A stretch of 64,000 nt of DNA from Malania oleifera (Eukaryota > Streptophyta > Magnoliopsida > Santalales > Ximeniaceae): assembly GCF_029873635.1 (NCBI RefSeq), contig NC_080425.1:41109390-41173389 (forward strand), written 5' to 3'. The notes under the pieces were generated by a model that did not search any database, was not told where the DNA came from, and saw only the letters and a list, made by a program, of their open reading frames with translations. Positions 1 through 13,319 of the stretch are shown here, piece after piece. Each line of letters opens with the position of its first letter. Positions within the stretch are counted from its first letter, which is position 1. The translations under genes and the position numbers were made by a program.

Positions 1-2057
1 AATCATTTCTCAAATTCAATCATTTCCAACACATATTTACCTGTGAAGTTCCTGAGAATAGGGAAGACTAACCATCCATATAGGTAGCTTCCCTCTGGCC
101 TAACATGTTATGCAGCTAGGTATGACCACATCTAATACCTATCAGGGGATTCACCATACTCAGTAAGCCCTCAAGCGGAGAGTTTCACTTCGTCTCAATT
201 ATTTATATTATTAATTCACACGGTTCCATTTCTCAATTTTATCATTCTCTATTTCTCAAATTCCATTATTTCTTTCATTTCTCACTTTAGCCCATTTTAT
301 CATTCTTCACTTTTCATTTCCATTTTACTATCTGACTCATGAGTATCCTTGGTATCTAGTACCAACATCGCGTCTGTAACTCATGGCTACCATGGTGATC
401 TTTCTTTCCACGCCATGCTTCCCCCCATGGTCAAGGTTGTGCGGCCCGAAGGCTGAATCTAACCGCGGTAGGCTGACTCAGTTAGATCAAAATATCATAT
501 CACATATCTCGCGTCTATAGTACAACAGGCTGGCCTATAGCCCTGATCCAGATTCAGGGGGCACAACAACTTTACTAAACAGTTCAGTCGACTGTCACCA
601 TGTTTTTTGCACTACACCACTAGCAATGGTACCGTCCTCAATATCACAACCCATCATTAGGGTTTCCATAACCATCCATCATAGTTATCATTACCACATA
701 CCCACAATCATTATGCAGTATTGGCTTTTCATCAATCACATTTCAATTTTCATATTACAGTATTCACATTGCAATATTCTCGTTTTCTCATTCTCAACTC
801 AATATTCACAATGCCATATTTACGTTTCAGTATACTCATTTCAATATTCATGTTTCAACTATTCATATTGCAGCATTTACATTATGATGTTCGTATTTCC
901 CATTTTCACATTTTAGTATTTACCTTGCAGAATTCTCAATACAATTTTCACATTTCCAATATTAATAATTTCAGAATTTCTCCATCTCAATATACACATT
1001 TCATTCTCATAATAATATATATAACCCATTTCGTGAATTTCCACACTTTTCAACAATACAAATCATATTCTCATATTTCCCCATTTATTATAGACAATAT
1101 TTCTATAATCATATTTCATACTCCAAAATATCACAATTTAATATTACTCAAATGCCACACAATTTATTTGATATTTATATCATAATAATTTTCATACAAA
1201 ATAACATATGCTCATTTTCACATATCAATTCAAACAGTAGCTCTAAAAATGTTGCTATAATTTATTCCCCTTACCTGACTTACTGAGAGTCTCGTTAAAA
1301 CCCCAATCCTATACCCTTGGCGTCCGAAACTCAAATCCTGCAATTCACATTTTTTCCAGATTAATTAACTCATTTTCCAACATAAAACCCATATAACCTT
1401 CCCTAGGATCCATATACCCCCAATTAACATTTAAACTAATATTTAACACCCTCACTTGAGTTTCTGAACTATGCTTGCGGGGTCCGAAAATTACACCTGC
1501 GACGCTCACCTGGGCCCTAAATTTCAAAAACCCTACTTCAATCTCAGAATGCCTAATATTCTAGCATTTCTAAAACAACACTAATTAAATAACAATTAGC
1601 TCCTTAATAACCCCCTTATCCCAAATTTGGGGCTATGTCTACGATGACCACACGACAAATTTGCTTCGTTAGACTTGTAGAGAATTATCCCTAGATTCTC
1701 GTGGTGGTGTCCGATCATCAATTGGACTTAAAATTTACAAAATAATTGAGTAAAAGCAAAAATTTAGCTTACCCCAGGAGATACGCCTACGCCGCTCCTA
1801 CCACCAATCCGCTCTGGTAGAAATGACGGCAGAGGAAAATGGAGTCCAGCGATATCTTCTGATTTTCAATTGGGCGAATATCCATTGAAAAAAATAAGGA
1901 GAGAGAACGAGGAGTGAGAGAGAGTGTATGCAGGAAGCCTACACAGAACAAAACGGAGAACGAGGAGTGAGAGAGAGTGTATGCTGGAGGCCTACACAGA
2001 ACGAAATAGAAAAGAAAGGGGGGGTTAGTCTTCTTGAAAAATTAAGATACTTTAGGA

Positions 2058-2094
<37 letters not shown>

Positions 2095-2328
2095 AAGTTA
2101 ATAATAATAATAATAATATAATATTTAATAATAATAATAATATATTTTATTACTAAAAATAAAAATAAAAATAAATTTAATCATTTTTTATTATTTTAAT
2201 TGGTTAATTAATTAATTTTAAATTTTAATTTTTTAATTATTTTTTAAAATTATTAATTAATTAATTAATTTATTTATTTTTGAAATCACCCCACTAATCT
2301 TTGTATAACCATTTTTGGGGTTATTACA
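1..2328 (-). repeat. 3' LTR of Ty3/gypsy chromovirus copy 1 (cut by window edge)
   Basis: On the minus strand this LTR begins TGTAATAACCCC at 2328, right after a purine tract (plus strand TTATCCCTGC) that would be the polypurine tract. It matches the LTR at 7273-10096 over its length, starting from the window edge. It carries about 110 bases (roughly 301-410) that are absent from the second LTR. The ORF-like stretches near 626-1185 are AT-rich LTR sequence with imperfect repeats of TTCATATT-like words and are not genes. It contains a TA microsatellite at about 2061-2089. Confidence 0.9.
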
Positions 2329-2599
2329 TTATCCCTGCTTTCAAAAAATTTTGTCCTCGAAATTTTCTATCTATCTGTTTCCCATCTTTAGAGAAAATAC
2401 TTCCAATTTTGTTAATTACTCTCACTTATGATGGAGGAACACCGTGGTTACAAATAGGGTTTTGGGAGATTACAACTATTCAAAATTCTCCCAAAGCCAT
2501 TCACGTTCCAAAACTAAAAAACTCTATCTATCCTATGTTACACTATACAAATAAAAATACACAGTATTATTCTCTTTATTTTGACTGGCTCAACTCTAA

Positions 2600-3870
2600 A
2601 TTCCACTGAATAAGTGTGGATATCTCTGACGCATCTAATCCTCTAATTCCCAAGAAGCCTCCTCAATGACATGATTGCGCCATAAAACTTTTATTAGTGG
2701 AATCTCCTTCGTGCATAGCTCCTGTTCCTTCCAATCAAGAATCTACATTGGCACTTCCTCATAAGCTAAGGTATCACCCAACTGCAGTGCTTCATAGCTG
2801 ATCACATGAGAGGGGTCTGAGACGTATTTCCTTAGCATAGAACCGTGGAATACGTCATGGATCCTAGACAGGACTTGTAGTAATGCCAACCGATAGGCAA
2901 CTGGACCCACTATTTCAAGAATCTCGAATGGCCCAATATACCTAATGCTCAGCTTACCCTTCCTCCCGAACCTTATAACCCATTTCATAATTGCCACCTT
3001 CAGGAACACGTGATCTTCTGTTTCAAACTCCAATTCTCGCCGGTGAGTATCTGCATAACTCTTCTGCCGGCACTGTGCTATTTTGATCCTGTCTTTGATG
3101 AGTCTGACTTTATCATGAGTCTGCTGTATTAGCTCTGGCCCCAACATCTGTCTCTCCCCAATCTCATCCCAGTATAACGAGGATCGGCACCTCCTTCTAT
3201 ACAACACCTCATACGGTGCCATCCCAATGCTAGCCTGGTAGTTGTTGTTATACGCAAACTCGACTAGTGGCAAATACTGCATCCAACGGCCTCCAAAGTC
3301 CAGCACACATGCTTGCAGCATGTCTTGTAAAATCTGTATTGTCCTCTCCGTTTGCCCATTTGTCTGAGGATGAAAAGCTCTACTGAACGACAAATGAGAA
3401 CCCATAGCCCCCTGCAGACTCTTCCGAAAACGAGATGTGAACCATAGGCTTCTGTCAGAAACTATGGACACTGGGACGCCATGGAGCCTAACTATCTCCT
3501 GGATATATAACTCAGCCAATCTATCCATGGAGTAGGTAACTTTGATCAGAAAAAAGTGGACAGTCTTTGTCAGTCGATCCACCACTACCCAGATAGTGTC
3601 CTATCCATGCAACGCCGGTAGTAATCCTGTGATGAAATCCATCGCTATATGCTCCCAGTTCCACTTAGGAATGTCCAGTGGCTGCAATGATCTCGTCGGT
3701 CTCTGATGCTCGACTTTCACTTGCTGGGACATCAAACACTGATCCACATACTAGGCTGTCTCGCTCTTTATGTTGCTCCACCAGAAGGACTCTCAAAGAT
3801 CCCTGTACATTTTAGTATTACCTGGATGTACAACATACAGGGACCGATGTGCTTCCTCTAGAATAACCTT
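2600..3870 (-). pseudogene. Ty3/gypsy integrase with C-terminal chromodomain, copy 1
   Basis: This is the integrase end of the polyprotein, which inserts element cDNA into the host chromosome. The N-terminal zinc-binding His/Cys residues lie at about 3680-3870. The core keeps its catalytic acidic residues (AMDF, VSDR and QTERT contexts). The open part from 3585 to 2743 covers the core, the C-terminal domain and the chromovirus ending MLRKYVSDPSHV. A chromodomain follows at 2600-2745 (IKVLWRNH, EEASWELED). Stops interrupt it: TAG before DTIWVVVDRL at about 3600, TAG at the chromodomain entry, and TAG after ELED. All look like CAG to TAG changes. The chromodomain supports the chromovirus (Tekay/Del) assignment. 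Confidence 0.9.
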
Positions 3871-4280
3871 CTTGATCTCAGGGTCGGCAGGAAAGCATAA
3901 CCTGGTATAGTCCCTCAAGGCTCCATCATCTAAGATGATGAACTTTGTTTCGTGACCATCTTGTACCTTCCCCATAAGCTCTACTAGTTCTGCATCATTC
4001 ATCTAAGCTACTTTAATTCTTTCCTGTAGGGTTGATTGTAAAACTAGGTTAGCAATAAACGCCTGGCGATCTCGCTCTACTAGCTCCACTCCGAGCCTCT
4101 CTAGATCCATCTGGATCAGATGCTAAATCTCCACTTTAGACACAAATAAGTCCACTGATTTTCGGCTCAAAGCATCAGCGACCACATTTGCCTTTCCCGG
4201 GTGGTAGCTGATAGTGCAGTCATAATCCTTTATTAGCTCCTGCCATCTTCTCTGCCTCATATTTAATTCCTTCTACGTGA
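3871..4280 (-). pseudogene. RNase H to integrase linker, copy 1
   Basis: This is decayed polyprotein between RNase H and integrase. A readable piece at 3793-4002 (ELVELMGKVQ, then EEAHRSLYVVHPG) leads into the integrase zinc-binding region. Stops include TAG at about 4001 and another within the VEI-LIQMDLER segment. The second of these is also present in copy 2; the first is still CAG in copy 2. Confidence 0.75.
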
Positions 4281-5545
4281 ATAAATACTTTAAGAACATC
4301 TACCCCCATATAGATAGTTCCTCCAAATCTTCAATGCGCAAACAACCGTTGCCAATTCTAGATCATGGGTATGGTAGTTCTTCTCATATTCTTTCAACTT
4401 TCGTGAGGCATAGGCTATCACTCTCCCTCGCTGCATTAACACGCATCCGAGCCCTTTATGAGACGCATCACTGTAAATTATTAACCCTTCTTCTGCTGAA
4501 GGAATCGTTAACATAGGCGCAGTGATGAGTCGCTGCTTCAATTCCTAGAAGCTCTGTTCATATTCATCAGACCACTCAAACTTCACTCCCTTCTTGGTCA
4601 ATTTAGTCAGTGTTCCTGATAGTTTAGAGAAGCCCTCAACAAACCTGTGGTAATACCCAGCCAATCTTAGAAAACTTTTGATCTCGTGCACAGTCTTTGG
4701 CCGTACCCAGTCTACTACCGCCTTAATCTTACCCAGATCAAAAGAAATACCACCTCTGGATATAACGTGTCCAAGGAAGGTAACCTGTTCTAGCCAAAAC
4801 TCACACTTCTTGAGCTTCGCATATAACTTCTTCTCTTAAAACACCTAAAGCACTTAGATGCTCCTCATGCTCATCCGGGCTCTTCGAATACACCAATATA
4901 TCATCAATAAATAATACCACAAATTGATCCAAATACTGGTGAAATACCCTATTCATCAAATCCATAAACCTGCAAGAGCATTCGTCAACCCAAACGTCAT
5001 AACCAGAAATTCATAGTGTCCATACCGTGTTTTAAATGCCGTCTTTGGAACATCTTTCGCCTTTAATTTCACCTGATGATACCCGGAGCGTAAGTCTATC
5101 TTCAAAAAGATCTATGTCCCCTGTAACTGGTCAAACAAATCATCGATACGCAGGAGCGGGTATTTATTCTTGATAGTTACTTTATTTATTTCTCGGTAGT
5201 CGATGCACAACCTCATCAAACCATCCTTCTTCCTCACAAACAAAATCAGTGCTCCATAGGGTGACACACTGGGCCAAATAAAATCTAACAGTTCCTGCAA
5301 CTGTTCTTTCAATTCTTTGAGCTCTACTAATGCCATTCTATACAACGCCTTCAAAATTGGCGTTGTTCCCAAAACCAGATCAATAACAAACTCTACGTCA
5401 CGATCAACAGGTAGTCCCGGCAAATCTTTAGGGAATACATCAGGAAAATCCCTCACCACTAGGATATCTTCCACCCTTAGCTCCCCTTCTGATACTGCCT
5501 TCACACAAGCTAAATATCCCTGACAGCCTTCTAATAGCAATCTAC
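4280..5545 (-). pseudogene. Ty3/gypsy reverse transcriptase and RNase H, copy 1
   Basis: This part copies element RNA into DNA and degrades the RNA strand. Going down from 5540 it reads [18 protein letters not shown], then [19 protein letters not shown], then the DLRSGYHQ fingers/palm segment. The catalytic FIDDILVYS motif at about 4890-4920 is intact in codons but lies in a frame broken by nearby stops. RNase H follows at 4290-4541 with [15 protein letters not shown] and [12 protein letters not shown]. Many stops and frameshifts make it non-functional. LLDFIWPSV (usually LLDKGFIRPS in relatives) is shared with copy 2, so that change predates their separation. Confidence 0.9.
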
Positions 5546-5990
5546 GTGCCTAAATAGCAGATAGTAACTGAGGTGGGGTGTCCACAAATGATCCCATGAA
5601 TCTGTACTTTTGTCTTTCTGGGGGTCTGAATACTACCTCTCTCTGATGGCAATCAATGCTAGCATAGTGGGCAACTAGCCAGTCCATTCCCAAGACTACC
5701 TCGAACCCATGCATATCTAAAACCACCTGATTAGCTAACAAAGACCTCCCCTGAATACCCACTGGATAGTCCTTGAGTACCTTTGTACATATCGCTACAG
5801 CCCCAGTTGACGTAGCAACAGACAAACTAATATTTAACTACTGAGGTTCAAACCCACACAACTTGACATATTCCTGGGCGATAAAAGAATGAGTTGTCCC
5901 TGAATCAAAAAGACAGTAGCTTTAAATGACAGAATTGAAATAGTACCTGTCACCACATCTACTGTCGCCTCAGCATCTCCCAGAGTTAGT
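5546..5990 (-). pseudogene. Ty3/gypsy aspartic protease, copy 1
   Basis: The protease C-terminal part is open at 5550-5825 (VVLDMHGFEVVLGMDWL, then HYASIDC). The active-site region at about 5890-5935 is frameshifted. Copy 2 reads LFDSGATHSF at the matching place, whereas copy 1 has lost one base in the T-rich run just before the Asp codon, so the DSG triad is out of frame. A stop separates this part from the downstream body, and the same TAG-type stop occurs in copy 2. Confidence 0.85.
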
Positions 5991-6876
5991 ACATAAACTC
6001 GTGCCTGAGCAGTATTCCTCAGCTGTCCACCTCGAGGTTCCTGATAGCCTCCTTTATAAGGTCGAGAAGAAACTGCTATCGCTAGTGGTACCTGACAGTT
6101 TCTCGTGATATGCCTAAGCTGGTGGCGCTGATAGTAGACAACCTCCCTTGCTCGGCACTCTCCTAGGTGCCTCTTGAAACATCTCTTCCTTTGGCTCTGT
6201 GCTGCTACGCCTTTTTGTAGGCTGTTCTCAATCACTATAGCCCTGTCTACCATCTCTGAGAAGGTCTGAGCTCGAAAACCTACCACCTGCTCATACAGGT
6301 TCTGCCTCAGGCCCTCCTCAAATTCCTTGCCTTCCTCTTCTCATGTGGCACCAGATACGGGGTGAATCGGGACAGCTCAATAAATCTTGTTGTATACTGC
6401 TACACCGTCAAAGGTCCCTGCATCAGATATAGAAACTCTGATGCCTTTGCACTCTTGAATGTAGTGGGAAAGTACCGTTCGAGGAAAATATCCTTGAAGC
6501 AACTCCGCATCATCGCTATAGGGTCAAGTCTCTCCTCCTCTAGTAATCTCACCGACCTGCACCAGCGCTTTGCTTCCCTAGTCAACTTAAATGTGGCAAA
6601 TAACACCCTCTGCTCATCTGTACATGAGAGAACTGCTAGTATGTCCTCTATTTACTGAATCCAGTTCTCTGCTACTAGTGGGTTTGCTTGTCTAGCAAAA
6701 GAAGGGGGGTCGTATATGCGTGAATTGCTCGATCGTGCAGCTCTCCTCCCTCGAGCTCCTGGCCATCTTAGCCATCACCTACTAGGTGATTCTACTCAAT
6801 ACTGCGTCAGGGTCTCCACCATGGAAGGTCCTACTTCGTCACCTTCTGCACTCGTGTTACTGTTCCCCGGATCCAT
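5990..6876 (-). pseudogene. Ty3/gypsy gag, copy 1
   Basis: Gag forms the virus-like particle. The likely start is the ATG at 6874-6876 (MDPGNSNTSAEGDE), just inside the primer binding site side. The retrotransposon gag core is readable at 6400-6606 (VLFATFKLTREAKRWC). A CCHC knuckle follows at about 6090-6150, with two of its cysteines changed (YYQRHQLRHITRNC). Compared with copy 2, about 130 bases are missing near 6172, between two short CTCTTCCTC-like or CATCT-like matches, which suggests a slip or end-joining deletion. Confidence 0.85.
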
Positions 6877-7258
6877 CCTGCAAAGAGAGCAACTAATCTT
6901 AGTATATCATTGCTATCACACAACCATTACACTACTATAATTAATAAATTACTCTTCTATGACCATATATCTCTATATCCTTAATCCTCATTTAAGATTC
7001 TGTCCTACCACTTAGAAACAAGACGCAGCGATAGTATCCATGGTTTTCCTGAAATTGTCACCCCCAGGAAAAGCACAGAACTAACCTCGGTACTCCTGTC
7101 TCTAGGCCGCAAGATAGAACCCTAAATTCTCACCTCATCCTCTAACAATCACTAACACACATTTCAATATACTCATCTTCTATTTCCTCAAAATCCACTC
7201 CTATACTCTGGAATTGTATTCTACTGTTCACTAAAGTCTACAGAACGTGAAAACCTAG

Positions 7259-7271
7259 GCTCGGATACCAA
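7259..7271 (-). other. Primer binding site of gypsy copy 1 (tRNA-iMet type)
   Basis: The minus strand reads TTGGTATCCGAGC next to the LTR end. This resembles the usual TGGTATCAGAGC complement of the initiator methionine tRNA 3' end, with one change. Confidence 0.75.
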
Positions 7272-7272
7272 C

Positions 7273-7489
7273 TGTGATGCACTATTTTTGTACAATTTTT
7301 TTTATAAACAATAATAAATATTCACTCGTAACCAACAATATTCACCAATTGGCCACATCAACAACCCTGTTACCATTTATATAACCCGACCTGCATTGGG
7401 TACTGGGTAAAAAAGTCATTTCATTTATACAACCTAACTGTGGAAGATAGTATATACTTAACAACCAGAATACAATACCCAGAGTATCA

Positions 7490-7533
<44 letters not shown>

Positions 7534-9851
7534 TACCATTGCATACTCAAAAAAAATGACTAAACTCTAGGGGAATTACACCTCCCCTCATCCAAAAACT
7601 CACCTTGTGTGTCAGGGTCTTAGCTACCTATGGTCTTGGAGCTCTATCGCCTGGCCTATCTCTGTTCCCTAAAAAATTTAGATAATTTGGGTAAGACACA
7701 TCTCAGTAAGAAGGAATAAATTATTTACAGTGTATGATCATGTGAGTTTAGTTATAACATACTTTACTTTTCAAATCAACATTTAATTTGAGAAAAATAC
7801 ACTAATAAACATATTCTCATAATCATATAGATATACAACACAAGCTTTTATAAGCTTTAAAATCATTTCTCAAATTCATTCATTTCCAACACATATTTAC
7901 CTGTGAAGTTCCTGAGAATAGGGAAGACTACTTGCCCATAAAGGTAACTTCCCTCTACCCTAACACGTTATGCAGTCAGGTATGGTCACATCCAATACCT
8001 ATTAGGGCACTCACCTTACTCAGTAAGCCCTCAGGCGGATAGTTTCACTTCACCTCAATTATTTATATTATTAACTCACACAGTTCCATTTCTCAATTTT
8101 ATCATTCTCTATTTCTCAATTTCCATTATTTCTCTCATTTCTCACTTTAGCCCATTTTATCTTTCTTTCCACGCCATGCTTCCCCCCATGGTCAAGGTTG
8201 TGCGGCTTGAAGGCTGGATCTAACTGCGGTTGGCCGACCCGGTTAGATCAAAATATCATATCACATATCTCGCATCTGTAGTACGATTGGCCGACCTATA
8301 GCCCCGATCTAGACTCAGGGGGCACAACAACTCTACTAAACAACTCAGTCGACTGTCACGCCACACACTCCTAGAGTCTATTTGGTTGCACTACACCACT
8401 AGCAACGGTACCGTGCTCAATATCAGAACCCATCATTAGGGTTTCCATAACCATCCATCAAGGTTATCATTACCACATACCCGCAATCATTATGCGGTAT
8501 TGGCATTTCATCAATCACATTTCAATTTCCATATTGCAGTATTCACATTGCAATATTCTCGTTTTCTCATTCTCAACTCAATATTCACAATGCCATATTT
8601 ACATTTCAGTGTACTCATTTCAATATTCATGTTTCAACTATTCATATTGCAGCATTTACATTACGATATTCATATTTCCCATTTTCACATTTCAGTATTT
8701 ACCTTGCAGAATTTTCAATACAATTTTCACATTTCCAATATTAATAATTTCAGAATTTCCCCATCTTAATATACACATTTCATTCTCATGATAATATATA
8801 TAACCCATTTCGTGAATTTCCGCACTTTTCAATACTACAAATCATATTCTCATATTTCCCCATTTATTATAGACAATATTTCTATAATCATATTTCATAT
8901 TCCAAAATATCACAATTTAATATTACTTAAATGCCACACAATTTATTTGATATTTATATCATAATAGTTTTTATACAAAATACCATATGCTCATTTTCAC
9001 ATATCAATTCAAACAATAGCTCTAAAAATGTTGCTATAATTTATTCCCCTTACCTGACTTACTGAGAGTTTCGTTAAAACCCAAATCCTATACCCTTGGC
9101 GCCCGAAACTCAAATCCTGCAATTCACATTTTTTCCAGATTAATAGACTCATTTTCCAACATAATACCCATATAACCTTCCCTAGGATCCATATACCCCC
9201 AATTAACATTTAAACTAATATTTAACACCCTCACTTGAGTTTTTGAACTATGCCTGCGGGGTTCGAAAATTACACCCGCGACGCTCACCTGGACCCTAAA
9301 TTTCAAAAACCCTACTTCAACCTCAGAATGCCTAATATTCTAGCATTTCTAAAGCAACACTAATTAAATAAAAATTAGCCCCTTGATAACCCCCTTATCC
9401 CAAATTTGGGGCTATGTCTACGACGACCCCACGACAAATCTGCTTTGCTAGACTTGTAGAGAATTATCCTTAGATTCTCATGGTGGTGTCCGATCATCAA
9501 TTGGGCTTAAAATTTACAAAAAAATTGAGTAAAAGCAAAAATTTAGCTTACCCCAGGAGATACACCTACGCCGTTCCTACCACCAATCTGCTCCAATAAA
9601 AATGATGGCAGAGGAAAATGGAGTCCAGCGGTATCTTTTGATTTTCGATATGGCGAATATCCATTGAAAAAAATGAGGAGAGGGGGAGAGAGAACGAGGA
9701 GTGAGAGAGAGTGTATGCAGGAGGCCTACACAAAACGAAACAGAAAAGAAAGGGGGGGGGGTTAGTCTTCTTGAAAAATTAAGATACTTTAGGAAGTTAA
9801 TATATATATATAAAGGGGGGGCTTCCTGAAAAGTTAAGATACTTCAGTAAG

Positions 9852-9895
<44 letters not shown>

Positions 9896-10096
9896 GTTAA
9901 TAATAATAATAATATATTTTATTAATAAATTTAAAATTTAAAAATATTTTAATTATTTTTTTATTAATTTAATTGGTTAATTAATTAATTTTTAACTTTA
10001 ATTTTAATTTTTTAAATTATTTTTTAAAATTTTTAATTAATTAATTTTTGAAATCACCCCACTAATCTATGTATAACAATTTTTGGGGTTATTACA
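7273..10096 (-). repeat. Shared middle LTR of the gypsy dimer
   Basis: This is a full LTR of 2,824 bases, with plus-strand ends TGTGATGC and GGGGTTATTACA (minus strand TGTAATAACCCC to GCATCACA). It is the 5' LTR of copy 1 and the 3' LTR of copy 2. The primer binding site of copy 1 abuts its left end and the polypurine tract of copy 2 abuts its right end. A (CA)n microsatellite at 7499-7532 and a (TA)n tract near 9855-9888 lie inside. It is otherwise non-coding and AT-rich. Confidence 0.92.
7499..7532. repeat. (CA)n microsatellite
   Basis: About 17 CA units lie inside the middle gypsy LTR. The ORF of repeated Cys-Val on the other strand is a by-product. Confidence 0.95.
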
Positions 10097-10369
10097 TTAT
10101 CCCTGCCTTCTAAAAATTCTGTCCTCGAAATTTTCTATCTATCTGTTTCCCATCTTTAGAGAAAATACTTCCAATTTTGTTAATTACCCTCACTTACAAT
10201 GGAGGAACACCGTAGTTACAAATAGGGTTTTGGGAGATTACAACTATTCAAAATTCTCCCAAAGCCATTCACGTTCCAAAACTAAAAAAACTCTATCTAT
10301 CTTACGTTAACCTATACAAATAAAAATACACAGTATTATTCCCTTTATTCTGACTGGCTCAACTCTAAA

Positions 10370-11720
10370 TTCCACTGAATAAGTGTGGATATCTCTGGCG
10401 CATCTAATCCTCTAATTCCCAGGAAGCCTCCTCAATGACATGATTGCACCATAAAACTTTTACCAGTGGAATCTTCTTCGTGCATAGCTCCTGTTCCTTC
10501 CAATCAAGAATCTACACTGACACTTCCTCATAAGCTAAAGTATCACCCAACTGCAGTGCTTCATAGCTGATCACATGGGAGGGGTCTGAGACGTATTTCC
10601 TCAGCATAGAAACGTGGAATACATCATGGATCCTAGACAGGACCGGTAGTAATGCCAACCGATAGGCAACTGGACCCACTATTTCAAGAATCTCGAATGA
10701 CCCAATATACCTAGGGCTCAACTTACCCTTCCTCCCGAACCTTATAACCCATTTCATAAGTGCCACCTTCAGGAACACGTGATCTTCTGCGTCAAACTCC
10801 AATTCTTGCCTGCGAGTATTTGCATAACTCTTCTGCTGGCTCTGTGCTATTTTGATCTTGTCTTTGATGAGTCTGACTTTATCATGAGTCTGCTGTATCA
10901 GCTCTGGCCCCAACATCTGTCTCTCCCCAATCTCATCCCAGTATAACGGGGATCAGCACCTCCTACCATACAACACCTCATACGGTGCCATCCCAATGTT
11001 AGCCTGGTAGTTGTTGTTATACGCAAACTCGACCAGTGGCAAATACTGTATCCAACGACCTCCAAAGTCCAGCACACATGCTTGCAGCATGTCCTCTAAA
11101 ATCTGTATTGTCCTCTCCGTCTGCCCATTTGTCTGAGGATGAAAAGCTGTACTGAACGACAACTGAGAACCCATAGCCCCTGGCAGACTCTTCCGAAAAC
11201 GAGATGTGAACCATGGGTTTCTGTTAGAAACTATGGACACTGGGACGCCGTGGAGCCTAACTATCTCCTGGATATATAACTCAGCCAATCTATCCATGGA
11301 GTAGCTAACTCTGATCGGAAAAAAGTGGGCAGTCTTTGTCAGTCGATCCACCACTACCCAGATAGCGTCCTATCCATGCAACGCCGGCGGTAATCCTGTG
11401 ACGAAATCCATCGCTATATGCTCCCAGTTCCACTCAGGAATATGGAGTGGCTGCAATGATCTCATCGGTCTCTGATGCTCAACTTTCAGTTGCTGGGACG
11501 TCAAACATTGATCCACATACTAGCCTATCTCGCTCTTCATGTTGCTCCACCAGAAGGACTCTCAAAGATCCTTGTTCATTTTAGTGCTACCTGGATGTAC
11601 AGTATACAGGGACCAATGTGCTTCCTCCAGAATAACCTTTTTGATCTTAGGGTCGGCAGGAACGCATAACCTGGTATGGAACCTCAAGGCTCCATCATCT
11701 GAGATGCTGAATTTTGTTTC
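10370..11720 (-). pseudogene. Ty3/gypsy integrase with chromodomain, copy 2
   Basis: This has the same architecture as copy 1: zinc-binding N-terminus at about 11560-11720, core at 10953-11354, C-terminal domain at 10512-10916 and chromodomain at 10370-10505. Two lesions are specific to this copy. The second catalytic Asp context VSDR reads VSNR (about 11220-11235, GAC to AAC), and a CGA to TGA stop at about 10951 splits the core from the C-terminal part. Stops before DTIW/DAIW, at the chromodomain entry and after ELED are shared with copy 1. Confidence 0.9.
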
Positions 11721-12039
11721 GTGATCATTTTGTACCTTCCCCATAAGCTCTACTAGTTTTGCTTCATTCCTCTGACCTACTTTAATTCTTTCCTGTAGAG
11801 TTGACTGTAAAACTAGGTTAGCAATAAATTCCTGGCGATCTCCCTCTACCAGCTCCACTCTGAGCCTCTCTAGATCCATCTGGATCATATGCTAAATCTC
11901 CACTTCAGACACAAATGAGTCCACTGATGTTTGGCTCAAAGCATAAGCGACCACATTTGCCTTTCCCGGGTGGTAGCTGATAGTGCAGTCATAGTCCTTT
12001 ATTAGCTTCAGCCATCTTCTCTGCCTTATATTTAATTCC

Positions 12040-13315
12040 TTCTACGTGAAAAAATACTTTAAGAACATCTACCCCCATATAGATAGTTCCTCCAAATCTT
12101 TAGGGTGCAAACAACCGCCGCCAATTCAAGATCGTGGGTATGGTAGTTCTTCTCATATTCTTTCAACTGTCGTACGGCATAGGCTATCACTCTCCCTCGC
12201 TGCATTAACACGCATCCAAGCCCTTTATGGGACGCATCACTGTAAATTATTAACCCTTTTTCTCCTAAAGGAATCGTTAACATAGTCGCAGTGATGAGTC
12301 GCTGCTTTAATTCCTAGAAGTTCTGTTCATATTCATCAGACCACTCAAACTTCACTCCCTCTTGGTCAATTTAGTCAGTGTGCCTGACAGTTTAGAGAAG
12401 CCCTCAACAAACCTATGGTAATACCTAGCCAATTTCAGAAAAATTTTGATCTCATGCACATTCTTTGGTCGTACTCAGTCTACTACCGCCTCAATCTTAC
12501 CCAGATCAAAAGAAATACCACCTCTGGATATAACGTGTCCAAGGAAGGTAACCTGTTCTAGCCAAAACTCACACTTCTTGAGCTTCGCATATAGCTTCTT
12601 CTCTCGAAACACCTAAAGCACTACACTTACATGCTCCTTATGCTCATCTAGGCTCTTTGAATACACCAATATATCATAAATAAATACTACCACAAATTGA
12701 TCGAAATACTGGTGAAATACCCTGTTCATCAAATCCATAAACCTGCAGGAGCATTCGTCAACCCAAACGTCATAACCAGAAATTCATAGTATCCATACCA
12801 TGTTCTAAATGCCGCTTTCGGAACATCTTTCGCCTTGAATTTCACCTGATGATACCTGGAGCTTAAGTCTATCTTCAAAAAGATCTATGTCCCCTGTAAC
12901 TAGTCAAACAAATCATCGATACGCAGGAGCGGGTATTTATTCTTGATAGTTACTTTCTTTATTTCCCGGTAGTCGATGCACAACCTCATCGAACCATCCT
13001 TCTTCCTCACAAAAAAAATCAGTGCTCCCCAGGGCAACACACTAGGCCAAATAAAATCTAACAGTTCCTGCAACTGTTCTTTCAATTCTTTGAGCTCTAC
13101 TGATGCCATTCTATACGGAGCCTTCGAAATCGACTTTGTTCCTAAAACTAGATCAATAACAAACTCTATGTCACGATCAAGAGGTGGTCCTGGAAAATCT
13201 TTAGGGAATACATCAGGAAAATTCCTTACCACTGGGATATCTTCCACCCTTAGCTCCCTTTCTGATACTGCCTTCACACAGGCTAAATATCCCTGACAAC
13301 TTTGTAATAGCAATC
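12040..13315 (-). pseudogene. Ty3/gypsy reverse transcriptase and RNase H, copy 2
   Basis: RT starts at about 13313 ([18 protein letters not shown]) and includes [19 protein letters not shown]. The catalytic FIDD reads FIYD at about 12673-12684 (GAT to TAT), so the polymerase active site itself is lost. RNase H at 12059-12283 has [15 protein letters not shown]. The LLDFIWPSV variant is shared with copy 1. Multiple stops lie between the readable blocks. Confidence 0.9.
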
Positions 13316-13319
13316 TACG

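Larger units (their letters stand above)
1..10096 (-). mobile_element. Ty3/gypsy Tekay/Del-type chromovirus, copy 1
   Basis: The parts on the minus strand are 5' LTR 7273-10096, primer site 7259-7271, gag, protease, RT, RNase H, integrase with chromodomain, polypurine tract at about 2329-2340, and 3' LTR ending at 2328 and running off the window. The internal length is about 4.9 kb. Stops and frameshifts in every domain make it non-autonomous. Confidence 0.9.

Noticed and set aside
626-1185. ORFs of 96 and 154 residues, repeated near 8492-8791 and 15345-15877
   Set aside because: They lie in the U5/R-side part of the gypsy LTR, overlap each other in different frames and consist of AT-rich repeats.
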